Source: Acidobacteriota bacterium
GTDB lineage: Bacteria > Acidobacteriota > Terriglobia > UBA7540 > JAPUME01
Direction: 5' to 3'
DNA: 5,394 nucleotides
Assembly (NCBI GenBank): GCA_027294185.1
Contig: JAPUME010000267.1
Location: forward strand, 1 to 5,394
The notes under the pieces are model-generated. The model was not told the DNA's origin, made no database searches, and was given only the letters and a program-made list of their open reading frames with translations. How positions within the stretch are numbered: position 1 is the first letter of the stretch; the number at the start of each line of letters is the position of its first letter. The position numbers and the translations under genes were made by a program. Shown in pieces: positions 1-5,394 of this stretch.

Positions 1-1742
1 TCTCAGAAGGTATTTCCGTCAAGGAACTTTCCGAGAAGTTGGATGTGCGTGTCCGCGACGTAATCACGAAGTTGCTGGACCGTGGAGTATTCGCCACCAT
101 CAATCAGACTCTGGAGAATTCCCTGGCCACCGAAATTTCGCATGCCTGCGGCGCCGAAGTCGAAATCGTAACCTACGAGGAAGAGGTCCGGCAGGAAGTT
201 CAAGAGACCGAGAAGCCGGAAAACCTCAAACCGCGCGCTCCGGTTGTCACGGTGATGGGCCACGTGGATCACGGGAAGACTTCGCTTTTGGATGCCATCC
301 GAAATACGAACGTCACCGAGGGGGAAGCTGGCGGGATTACCCAGCATATCGGAGCCTACCGGGTCCAGGTCCGAGGGCGCCCCGTGGTGTTTCTGGACAC
401 ACCGGGCCATGAAGCCTTCACACTGATGCGCGCCCGCGGCGCCAAGGTGACCGATATCGTCATCCTGGTCGTAGCCGCTGACGACGGCGTCATGCCGCAA
501 ACACTTGAGGCCATCGCTCACGCGAAGGCCGCCAAGGTTCCTTTGCTGGTCGCCATTAACAAGATCGACAAGCCGAATGCCCTTCCCGAGCGTGTGAAGA
601 AGCAGTTGGCCGACCGTGACCTGAGCCCTGAAGACTGGGGAGGTGAAACGGTGATGGTGGAAGTGTCGGCCAAGGAGAAAAAGAACCTCGATCTGCTGCT
701 GGAGATGGTCTTGCTCGTTGCCGACATGCGGGATGTGAAGGCCAATCCGGACCGGCCCGCCAGCGGAACCGTTCTGGAAGCGAGACTCGACCGCGGACGC
801 GGTCCGGTGGCCACTGTGCTGGTACAGACGGGATGCCTGCGTACGGGAGATTCCTTTCTCGCCGGTGCCATGTTCGGCAGAGTGCGGGCCATGTTCGACG
901 ACCACGGCCGCGCCATAGAGGAGGCGGAACCGTCGAGTCCGGTCGAGGTTCTGGGACTTGAAAGTGTCCCCCAGGCGGGCGATGTATTCCAGGTGATTGA
1001 AGACACGGGGAAGGCCAAACAGATCGCCCTCTACCGCCAGGGACGGCTCCGCGAGGCCGCCATGACCAAGACCGCCAGGCTTAGCCTGGAACATCTGCAC
1101 GATCAAATTTCCTCGGCAGATGTCAAAGAACTGTCGTTGATCATCAAGGCCGACGTTCAGGGCTCCGCGGAGGTGCTCGTGGACGCGTTGAACAAATGTA
1201 GTACGGATCAGGTCAAAATTAAGGTCCTGCACTCCGCCGTCGGTGCCATCACGCAGACCGACGTCCTCCTGGCCTCGGCTTCAAACGCCATCGTTATTGG
1301 ATTCAATGTCCGGTCGGAACGCAAGGCCGCGGATCTGGCGAGAAAAGAGAAAGTGGACATAAGGCTGCATACGGTGATCTACGACCTGACCGATGAGATT
1401 AAGAAGGCGATGGCCGGGTTGCTGGCCGTTAAGACTCGCGAGGTTTCCCTGGGCCGGGCCGAGATTCGCGACACCTTCCGGATTCGCAAGGTGGGGAACG
1501 TGGCCGGCTCCTTTGTCTCGGAAGGCAATTTTTCGCGAGGGGCGCGGGTGCGCCTGCTGCGGGACAATGTCGTGATTTACGAGGGCAAGGTTCTTTCGCT
1601 CAGAAGATTCAAAGAAGACGTAGAAGAAGTAAAGTCGGGGCTGGAATGCGGGATCATTCTGGAAAATTTCAGCGACGTCAAAATAAGCGATGTGCTGGAA
1701 TCCTTCGTGGTTGAAACGATTGCCGAGCCTGCCTTGGTGTAG
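1..1742 (+). CDS. infB: Translation initiation factor IF2, 5'-truncated by the window edge
   Basis: IF2 is the GTPase that binds fMet-tRNA on the 30S subunit and drives 50S joining. The first complete codon is at base 3, giving 579 visible residues up to TAG at 1740-1742. Full bacterial IF2 is usually 700-1000 residues, so the variable N-terminus lies outside. In order: an IF2_N-type helical domain (residues 1 to about 50, [20 protein letters not shown]); the G domain with G1 GHVDHGKT (258-281), G2 GGITQHIG (330-353), G3 DTPGHEAF (396-419), G4 NKID (558-569) and G5 SAK (666-674); beta-barrel domain II from about residue 255 ([13 protein letters not shown]); domain III around residues 360-460 ([13 protein letters not shown]); and the C-terminal fMet-tRNA-binding barrel, ending [21 protein letters not shown] at base 39 is in frame but lies inside the IF2_N domain, so it is not the start. 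In the C-terminal domain the usual IAGC is VAGS. First visible gene of the infB-rbfA-truB cluster. Confidence 0.97.
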   Translation, partial: SEGISVKELSEKLDVRVRDVITKLLDRGVFATINQTLENSLATEISHACGAEVEIVTYEEEVRQEVQETEKPENLKPRAPVVTVMGHVDHGKTSLLDAIRNTNVTEGEAGGITQHIGAYRVQVRGRPVVFLDTPGHEAFTLMRARGAKVTDIVILVVAADDGVMPQTLEAIAHAKAAKVPLLVAINKIDKPNALPERVKKQLADRDLSPEDWGGETVMVEVSAKEKKNLDLLLEMVLLVADMRDVKANPDRPASGTVLEARLDRGRGPVATVLVQTGCLRTGDSFLAGAMFGRVRAMFDDHGRAIEEAEPSSPVEVLGLESVPQAGDVFQVIEDTGKAKQIALYRQGRLREAAMTKTARLSLEHLHDQISSADVKELSLIIKADVQGSAEVLVDALNKCSTDQVKIKVLHSAVGAITQTDVLLASASNAIVIGFNVRSERKAADLARKEKVDIRLHTVIYDLTDEIKKAMAGLLAVKTREVSLGRAEIRDTFRIRKVGNVAGSFVSEGNFSRGARVRLLRDNVVIYEGKVLSLRRFKEDVEEVKSGLECGIILENFSDVKISDVLESFVVETIAEPALV

Positions 1743-1779
1743 TTCTCCCGCCGAATCGCTCCTTCCCCGACCCTGCCCC

Positions 1780-1783
1780 GGAG
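1780..1783 (+). promoter_or_regulatory. Shine-Dalgarno site of the DUF503 gene
   Basis: GGAG lies 6 bases before the ATG at 1790. It favours this ATG over the second in-frame ATG at 1805. The family's usual N-terminal pattern (xVGVLTLE, here PVGVMTLE) also begins right after the first ATG. Confidence 0.65.
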
Positions 1784-1789
1784 TCAGGT

Positions 1790-2071
1790 ATGCCGGTTGG
1801 GGTCATGACCCTCGAGATTCGGATTCCCTATGCGCATTCCCTGAAAGAGAAAAGGGCCGTTCTGCGGAAAGTTCGCGAACGCCTGCGAAACCGCTTCAAC
1901 GTGGCGGTGGCGGAGCTGGATCATCAGGACCTCTGGCAGCGAGCGACGCTGGGTGTGGTCTCCATCTCGAGCAGCCGGAGTAGCCTGGAAACGACGCTCC
2001 GAGGGGCTCTGGCCGAATCGGAAAAGATCCTGGGTCCCGATCTGGCCGAGCACTGGGTTGAGTTTCTCTGA
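1790..2071 (+). CDS. ylxP: DUF503 (YlxP-like) small conserved protein
   Basis: This 93-residue protein matches the DUF503/YlxP family in length and in its signature segments: GVMTLEIRIPYAHSLKEKR at the N-terminus, LRNRFNVAVAELDHQDLWQR in the middle (residues about 36-56), then LGVVSISSS. The family is a small single-domain cytoplasmic protein, typically encoded between infB and rbfA. B. subtilis YlxP holds the same place. Its molecular role is not settled; its position suggests a part in translation or ribosome assembly, but that is guilt by association. It starts 47 bases after infB and ends 43 bases before rbfA on the same strand, so co-transcription is likely. The coding frame is intact and the conserved core shows nothing unusual. 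Confidence 0.92.
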   Translation: MPVGVMTLEIRIPYAHSLKEKRAVLRKVRERLRNRFNVAVAELDHQDLWQRATLGVVSISSSRSSLETTLRGALAESEKILGPDLAEHWVEFL

Positions 2072-2100
2072 GAAACCCCTCTTGTTTGGGAAATGAGACG

Positions 2101-2106
2101 AGGAGG
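2101..2106 (+). promoter_or_regulatory. Strong Shine-Dalgarno site of rbfA
   Basis: A full AGGAGG (followed by G) lies 8 bases before the rbfA ATG at 2115. It decides the start against the out-of-frame ATG at 2110, which would be only 3 bases from the site and opens no plausible protein. Confidence 0.8.
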
Positions 2107-2114
2107 GAAATGAC

Positions 2115-2465
2115 ATGCACACGGCCCATCGTTGGGATCGAATGGCAGACCTGATTCGCGTCGAGGTGGCGGAGATGCTGCTTCATGATCTGAAGGACCC
2201 GCGCATCGGGTTCACCACGGTAACCGACGTCCGAATGAGCCGCGATCTGCACCACGTAAAGATTTTTGTCAGTGTCCTTGGCTCCGAGCAGCAGCAGAAG
2301 GACACTTTGGAGGGGCTGGGTTCGGCCGTGGGTTTCGTCCGTCATGAGATCAGCCATCGCCTGAAGTTGCGCACTACCCCAGAGCTTCGTTTCGTGCTCG
2401 ACCGCAGCAGCGAGACCTCGGCCAGAATCGAAGAGTTGATCGAAAAGACGAAAATAGATCGCTAG
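2115..2465 (+). CDS. rbfA: 30S ribosome-binding factor RbfA
   Basis: RbfA is a small KH-fold protein that binds the immature 30S subunit near the 5' end helix of 16S rRNA and assists late processing and cold adaptation. The 116-residue length is normal for the family. Recognisable family stretches are MADLIRVEVAEMLLHDLKDPRIG (residues about 10-32, where the DPRIG turn is the hallmark), TVTDVRMSRDLHHVKIFVSVLG (about 35-56), and the C-terminal RLKLRTTPELRFVLDRS followed by ARIEELIEK. The start is fixed by AGGAGG 8 bases upstream. The gene sits in the same place relative to infB and truB as in many bacteria. The stop codon TAG (2463-2465) overlaps a short inverted repeat, GCTA/TAGC, followed by six T, which is too small to be called a terminator. 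Confidence 0.95.
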   Translation: MHTAHRWDRMADLIRVEVAEMLLHDLKDPRIGFTTVTDVRMSRDLHHVKIFVSVLGSEQQQKDTLEGLGSAVGFVRHEISHRLKLRTTPELRFVLDRSSETSARIEELIEKTKIDR

Positions 2466-2527
2466 CTCATAGCTTTTTTGCCTGTAAAGGGCACGAATCA
2501 TCGGCTGAGCGGCGGAGGATGCAAAGG

Positions 2528-2554
2528 ATGAGCGATTCCGGAAAAGGGAACTAA
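2528..2554 (+). other. Possible 8-codon leader ORF, or displaced true start, ahead of truB
   Basis: A good Shine-Dalgarno sequence, GGAGG at 2514-2518, lies 9 bases before ATG 2528. The ATG opens the octapeptide MSDSGKGN, ending at TAA 2552-2554, five codon-sized steps short of nothing else but the truB TTG at 2559 (4 bases after the stop). This could be a tiny cistron coupling ribosomes to the TTG start. Alternatively ATG 2528 was the original truB start: removing one A from the GGGAAC at 2546-2551 joins it to the truB frame. I cannot tell which from one sequence, and chance is also possible. Confidence 0.25.
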
Positions 2555-2558
2555 GACG

Positions 2559-3473
2559 TTGAGTGAACTTGCAGGCGTGCTGGTGATCGACAAAAGCTCC
2601 GATATGACATCACACGATGTCGTCGCGGCGGTCCGCCGACTGCTCCGCATACGGCAGGTGGGCCATTTCGGGACTCTCGACCCCTTCGCCACCGGAGTGT
2701 TGCCGATCTCGGTCGGGAAGGCTACGCGGTTCGCGCAATTCTATCTGAAATCCAGAAAATCTTACGAGGGCACATTCAGCTTTAGGTTTTCGACGGATAC
2801 CTACGACGCCACTGGAAAACCGACCTCACCCTCCCAGGACTCGAAACCGGATCCCGGACGTCTTGAGAAAATCCTTGAGGAATTCACCGGCCGGATTCTG
2901 CAAACTCCGCCTGCATTTTCCGCCAAACGGATCGGGGGTGTGCGGGCCTACCAGTTGGCGCGAAACCACAAACCCGTCGAGCTTCAGCCGGTGGAGGTGG
3001 AAGTGTATGCTCTGGAGCTCTGGGGTGTCGAGGGTTTCGAGGCTCGATTCTCTGTCGAGTGCTCGGGAGGAACCTACGTTCGTGCGCTGGCTCACGACGT
3101 GGGTCAGCGAATCGGGTTACCTTCTCACCTGGCCGGGCTGCGGCGGGTAGGGGTGGCCGAGTTCGAGATGAAGAATGCGGTCACTCTCGAGGAGTTGGGC
3201 CGACTGGTGGAGGCGGGAGAAGTCGCCAAAGTTCTGATTCCCCCCGGGACTCTGCTGCCGGGATTCCCGGAGCTCGTGGTTCGCGGGCGTGAGGAGAATA
3301 AGATTCGTCACGGCCACAGCTTCGAGTTGGCGGCGGCTCCGGGCCTGCGCCGCACCAAGACAGGAAACTCGGCCGCTCCTCTATTGAAGATATTCAACCC
3401 GGAACGGCAACTCATCGCCGTGGCCAGGCACGTCTCCGGCGCTGTTTATCATCCCAATCTTGTCCTCGCCTGA
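2559..3473 (+). CDS. truB: tRNA pseudouridine(55) synthase TruB
   Basis: TruB converts uridine 55 in the T-psi-C loop of most elongator tRNAs to pseudouridine. The 304 residues fit the family. The catalytic Asp is D41 in GTLDPFATGVLP (codon 2679-2681). Other family elements are Y69 in KSYEG, STDTYDATG (about 78-86), PPAFSAKRIGGVRAYQLAR (about 112-130), CSGGTYVRALAHDVG (about 168-182), and a C-terminal PUA-like segment with KIRHGHSFEL and LLKIFNPERQLIAVA. The frame has a stop at 2529-2531, so the possible starts are TTG 2559 or GTG 2577. TTG leaves the usual short lead before VLVIDK and is chosen, with only a weak GGGA about 9 bases upstream. Two conserved spots differ: the usual KPxGxTS is KSSDMTS, and VGHTGTLD is VGHFGTLD. 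The catalytic core is otherwise intact, so activity is expected. It follows rbfA by 93 bases. Confidence 0.95.
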   Translation: MSELAGVLVIDKSSDMTSHDVVAAVRRLLRIRQVGHFGTLDPFATGVLPISVGKATRFAQFYLKSRKSYEGTFSFRFSTDTYDATGKPTSPSQDSKPDPGRLEKILEEFTGRILQTPPAFSAKRIGGVRAYQLARNHKPVELQPVEVEVYALELWGVEGFEARFSVECSGGTYVRALAHDVGQRIGLPSHLAGLRRVGVAEFEMKNAVTLEELGRLVEAGEVAKVLIPPGTLLPGFPELVVRGREENKIRHGHSFELAAAPGLRRTKTGNSAAPLLKIFNPERQLIAVARHVSGAVYHPNLVLA

Positions 3474-3491
3474 ATTTCCCTTCCTGCTGTC

Positions 3492-3542
3492 GCGCCACAT
3501 TTTGCAAGGTTATGCGAGGGGCCGTGGATGGTGCTTTTTTTT
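3492..3542 (+). terminator. Weak candidate terminator after truB
   Basis: GCGCCA (3492-3497) can pair with TGGTGC (3529-3534, one G-T pair), directly followed by eight T (3535-3542). The position, 18 bases past the truB stop and ahead of a functionally different gene, fits an intrinsic terminator. However, the 6-base stem encloses a 31-base loop, and I find no strong inner stem, so support is weak. Confidence 0.28.
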
Positions 3543-3564
3543 CCTTGAGCGGCATAAACTAAGA

Positions 3565-3576
3565 GGGAAATTTCCC
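3565..3576. repeat. Perfect 12-base palindrome upstream of the TPR gene
   Basis: GGGAAATTTCCC is a perfect inverted repeat centred 52 bases before the TPR start codon. One half (AATTTCCC) also occurs at 3473-3480, at the end of truB. Palindromes of this size in a spacer can be operator sites, but no -10/-35 pair could be placed with confidence around it. A regulatory role is inference. Confidence 0.3.
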
Positions 3577-3607
3577 GGGTCTTTTCGAGTTTGACTGGAT
3601 CCTTGCC

Positions 3608-3613
3608 AGGGGA
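3608..3613 (+). promoter_or_regulatory. Shine-Dalgarno-like site of the TPR gene
   Basis: AGGGGA lies 9 bases before ATG 3623. The second in-frame ATG, at 3653, has no purine-rich site upstream, so the first ATG is preferred. Confidence 0.5.
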
Positions 3614-3622
3614 ACGGTTCCT

Positions 3623-5194
3623 ATGGTGCGCCGAAGAACAATTGATTCTCGCATGGTTCCGGTATCCGGCAGAGGTTTTATCCGGTCGATCCTCCTGCCG
3701 GCGGGTCTGATTCTGCTGAGTTCTTCCCTTGTCCTGGCGCAATCCGCGGTACGACGGACTACCGAGCTCCGCGACATTCTGCGGGAGGCCCAGGCGGAGC
3801 TCAGAAGAGGCAAGTTACAGTCTGCCTTCGCGAAATTTCGCGCCGGGGTCCGGCTCTCCCAACTGGCTCGAAGCCGTGCCGGAGAAGGATCGGCTTTTGC
3901 CGGGCTGGGAGCCGTATATCACTGGCAGGGGGATTATTCCCAGGCTCTCCAATACTATGCGCAGGCACTGGAAATCATACGAGAGGTCGGAGATCGGAAG
4001 GTAGAGGGAAACCTGCTTGAAAGCCTGGGGATCGCCCGCCAGGCGCAGGGGAACTATCCCCAGGCCCTCGAGCATTACGACGAAGCGATCCGGATTGCTC
4101 GAGAAATAGACAATCGGTCCGGAGAGGCTGCAATACTTAATTATGTCGGCGCCATCTACCAGTCTCAGGGTGAGTATGACCGGGCCCTTGCGAATCATCA
4201 GCAGGCGCTCGAAATCATGCGTCAAATCGGCGACCGCGGCGGCGAGGGAACGACGCTGAATTACCTGGGCGCGATTTCCCAGTTGCAGGGTAACTACACG
4301 CCCGCCATCGATTATCACGAGCGTGCGGTGGCCATCGCCACCGAAATGGGGGCTCGGCGCGAGGAGAGCGCCGCGTTGAACAATCTGGGTGCCATCTATC
4401 TGATCCTGGGATCCTATCCGCGAGCCCTTCAAATCTATGAGCGTGCGCTGGCCATCGCCCGCGAGTTGAACGACCGCCCCACCGAAAGCACCACGCTCAA
4501 CAACCTGGGACAGGTCCATCAGGCTCTGGAAGAATACGGGCGGGCTCTTGAGCGTTACCAGGAAGCCCTGTCCATGTCCCGTCAGATGGGTGACCGTCCC
4601 GGCGAAGGGACCACGCTGAACAATCTGGGCCAGGTTTATCAGATGCACCAGAATTATGTCCGGGCCCTGGAGTATTACCAGCAGGCGCTTGCGATTCACC
4701 GCGAAATCGGTAATCGCCCGGATGAGGGAACCACGCTGAACAATTTGGGGGAGATTTACCGGGATCAGGAGGACTACACCCTGGCGGAAGAGCACCTGAT
4801 TCAGGCGCTGGCCATCGCCCGTGAGATCGGAGACCGTCGCGGGGAGGGTACCGTCCTGACCAACCTGGGAGGAGTCTACATGGAGCGGGGTGACCTCCCC
4901 AGTTCCGAGCGAGATTATCGAAGGGCCCTCGTGGTGAAGCGAGCCCTGGGGGATCAACCGGGAGTTGGACGGCTCTTGAGCGGTCTGGCGGAAATTTTCG
5001 CGCTGCAGAGAGATTACGCGGGAGCCCAGGATCAGTTCGATCAAGCCCTGGCGATTGCCCGGGATCACTCCGACCGGGAAGGGCAGATTCTGGCCCTGGA
5101 GGGGCTTTCACGGCTTTACCATCAGAAAGAGGACCCTCAAAAGGGGGATGAGTATTCGAAGCTGGCTGAGGAAATGCGCGCCATCCTGAGATGA
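3623..5194 (+). CDS. Exported tetratricopeptide-repeat protein
   Basis: This 523-residue protein consists of a signal peptide and TPR repeats, with no visible catalytic domain. Residues 1-39 form a Sec-type signal: basic start (VRRR, R10, R18, R21), a hydrophobic stretch (ILLPAGLILLSSSLVLA), and a likely cleavage after VLA before QSA. There is no lipobox Cys and no twin-arginine motif, so a soluble periplasmic or secreted protein is expected. From about residue 48 to the end the chain is twelve consecutive 40-residue units, the first and last divergent. The consensus is roughly EGTTLNNLGxxYxxxGxY for helix A and RALxYYxxALAIxREIGDR for helix B. Such arrays, as in LGN/kinesin light chain-like TPRs, form a curved superhelix that binds proteins or peptides, so scaffolding is the likely role; the partner is unknown. 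No CHAT peptidase, kinase or DNA-binding domain is attached. It lies 149 bases after truB and 61 before the amidohydrolase. Confidence 0.9.
   Translation: MVRRRTIDSRMVPVSGRGFIRSILLPAGLILLSSSLVLAQSAVRRTTELRDILREAQAELRRGKLQSAFAKFRAGVRLSQLARSRAGEGSAFAGLGAVYHWQGDYSQALQYYAQALEIIREVGDRKVEGNLLESLGIARQAQGNYPQALEHYDEAIRIAREIDNRSGEAAILNYVGAIYQSQGEYDRALANHQQALEIMRQIGDRGGEGTTLNYLGAISQLQGNYTPAIDYHERAVAIATEMGARREESAALNNLGAIYLILGSYPRALQIYERALAIARELNDRPTESTTLNNLGQVHQALEEYGRALERYQEALSMSRQMGDRPGEGTTLNNLGQVYQMHQNYVRALEYYQQALAIHREIGNRPDEGTTLNNLGEIYRDQEDYTLAEEHLIQALAIAREIGDRRGEGTVLTNLGGVYMERGDLPSSERDYRRALVVKRALGDQPGVGRLLSGLAEIFALQRDYAGAQDQFDQALAIARDHSDREGQILALEGLSRLYHQKEDPQKGDEYSKLAEEMRAILR
3764..5191 (+). repeat. 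In-frame tandem array with exact 120-base period (TPR units)
   Basis: About twelve coding units of exactly 120 bases (the last is 108) run without any insertion or deletion. Boundaries by residue fall at 48, 88, 128, 168 and so on to 488. The units are diverged at DNA level, but blocks remain identical: GCGCTGGCCATCGCCCG occurs at 4445-4461 and again at 4805-4821, exactly three units apart, and ACCACGCTGAACAAT recurs in neighbouring units around 4611 and 4731. Units between about 4247 and 4860 are the most alike. Confidence 0.88.
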
Positions 5195-5255
5195 CCCGCG
5201 CGCGAATCCGTTCCACTGCCCCACCTCTGCCGGGCCCTTGAGAAAACCGAAGAAT

Positions 5256-5394
5256 ATGGCACAAACCGCTTTTCTGGCTCCCACAATTTATACCCCTCGA
5301 CCGATTTCGAACGGTGTCCTCCTCACCGAAGACGACCGCATTCGCGCCGTCGGAACAAGGGATGAGATTGAAATTCCCACGAACGCCCGCGTGG
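5256..5394 (+). CDS. N-terminus of an amidohydrolase, possibly N-acetylglucosamine-6-phosphate deacetylase; cut by the window edge
   Basis: Only 46 complete codons are visible. They read as the beta-rich N-terminal strand pattern of metal-dependent amidohydrolases: APTIYTPRPISNGVLLTEDD, then RIRAVGTRDEIEIPTNARV. The form (I/V)xTPxxxIxxGVLLxEDxRIxAVGxRxEIxxPxxAxV is shared by NagA, dihydroorotase-like and imidazolonepropionase-like enzymes. The TP-x(3)-I-x-NGV spacing looks most like NagA, which deacetylates GlcNAc-6-phosphate in amino-sugar recycling, but this is a resemblance only. The metal-binding HxH motif and catalytic Asp would lie beyond the edge. ATG 5256 is the natural start. A TTG at 5238 is an in-frame alternative. 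The Shine-Dalgarno is weak (only a purine-rich stretch). It follows the TPR gene by 61 bases and may be co-transcribed. Confidence 0.7.
   Translation, partial: MAQTAFLAPTIYTPRPISNGVLLTEDDRIRAVGTRDEIEIPTNARV

Noticed and set aside
3..1232. Long open frame of 409 codons on the - strand, opposite infB
   Set aside because: It lies wholly over the conserved IF2 G domain and domains II-III. Its protein has no recognisable domain, and its length is explained by codon bias of a GC-rich gene on the other strand.
2110..2117. ATG at 2110 as an alternative start before rbfA
   Set aside because: It is out of frame with rbfA and only 3 bases from AGGAGG, while ATG 2115 has good spacing and opens the conserved protein.
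2461..2479. Short inverted repeat GCTA/TAGC with six T at the rbfA stop, as a possible terminator
   Set aside because: A 4-base, AT-containing stem is too weak, and terminating here would cut truB from its usual operon.
1896..2501. 201-codon - strand frame over the DUF503 and rbfA genes
   Set aside because: Both + strand genes are clearly recognisable families, and the antisense product resembles nothing known to me.
3544..3560. TTGAGC and TAAACT as a promoter for the TPR gene
   Set aside because: Each matches consensus at only four of six positions, and they are about five bases apart, far from the needed 16-18.
3623..3660. Twin-arginine signal in the TPR protein (VRRRTID)
   Set aside because: The residues after the arginines do not fit the SRRxFLK pattern, and the hydrophobic stretch starts well downstream. 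A Sec signal explains it better.
3815..5068. 417-codon open frame on the - strand opposite the TPR gene, itself periodic
   Set aside because: Its repeat pattern is the mirror of the 120-base TPR period. One stop-free unit on the antisense strand makes all units stop-free, so length is no evidence of coding. No start context stands out.

Overview
The window holds a conserved bacterial translation and ribosome-maturation cluster, followed by an exported tetratricopeptide-repeat (TPR) protein and the first codons of an amidohydrolase. All genes are on the + strand. From left to right: the 3' two thirds or so of infB (translation initiation factor IF2, open at the left edge), a small DUF503/YlxP-type gene, rbfA, truB, a 149-base spacer, a 523-residue TPR protein with a signal peptide, and a gene cut by the right edge whose 46 visible codons look like the N-terminus of an amidohydrolase, possibly NagA-like.

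The organism is a moderately GC-rich bacterium. The order infB - DUF503 - rbfA - truB is found in several phyla (Firmicutes, Actinobacteria, Deltaproteobacteria-like groups and Acidobacteriota). The exported 40-residue TPR array, the TruB wording around the catalytic Asp (VGHFGTLDPFATGVLP) and the amidohydrolase next door make me lean towards Acidobacteriota or a similar lineage. This is inference from recall, not from a search.

The first four genes work on one process. IF2 brings fMet-tRNA to the 30S subunit and promotes subunit joining, RbfA matures the 30S subunit, TruB makes pseudouridine 55 in tRNA, and the DUF503 protein is a small conserved companion of unsettled role. Gaps of 47, 43 and 93 bases on one strand suggest one transcript. 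The 149-base spacer after truB contains an 8-T run behind a weak hairpin and a perfect 12-base palindrome, so a transcription boundary there is plausible but unproven. The TPR gene is not obviously related in function to the cluster.

I see no strong evidence for a new biological system. The points most worth a second look are the unusual start region of truB (TTG start, a good Shine-Dalgarno aimed at an out-of-frame ATG, and a possible one-base frameshift), substitutions in conserved positions of TruB and of the IF2 C-terminal domain, and the perfectly regular 120-base periodicity of the TPR gene. No gap exceeds 300 bases, and I found no tRNA, rRNA, CRISPR array or insertion sequence.
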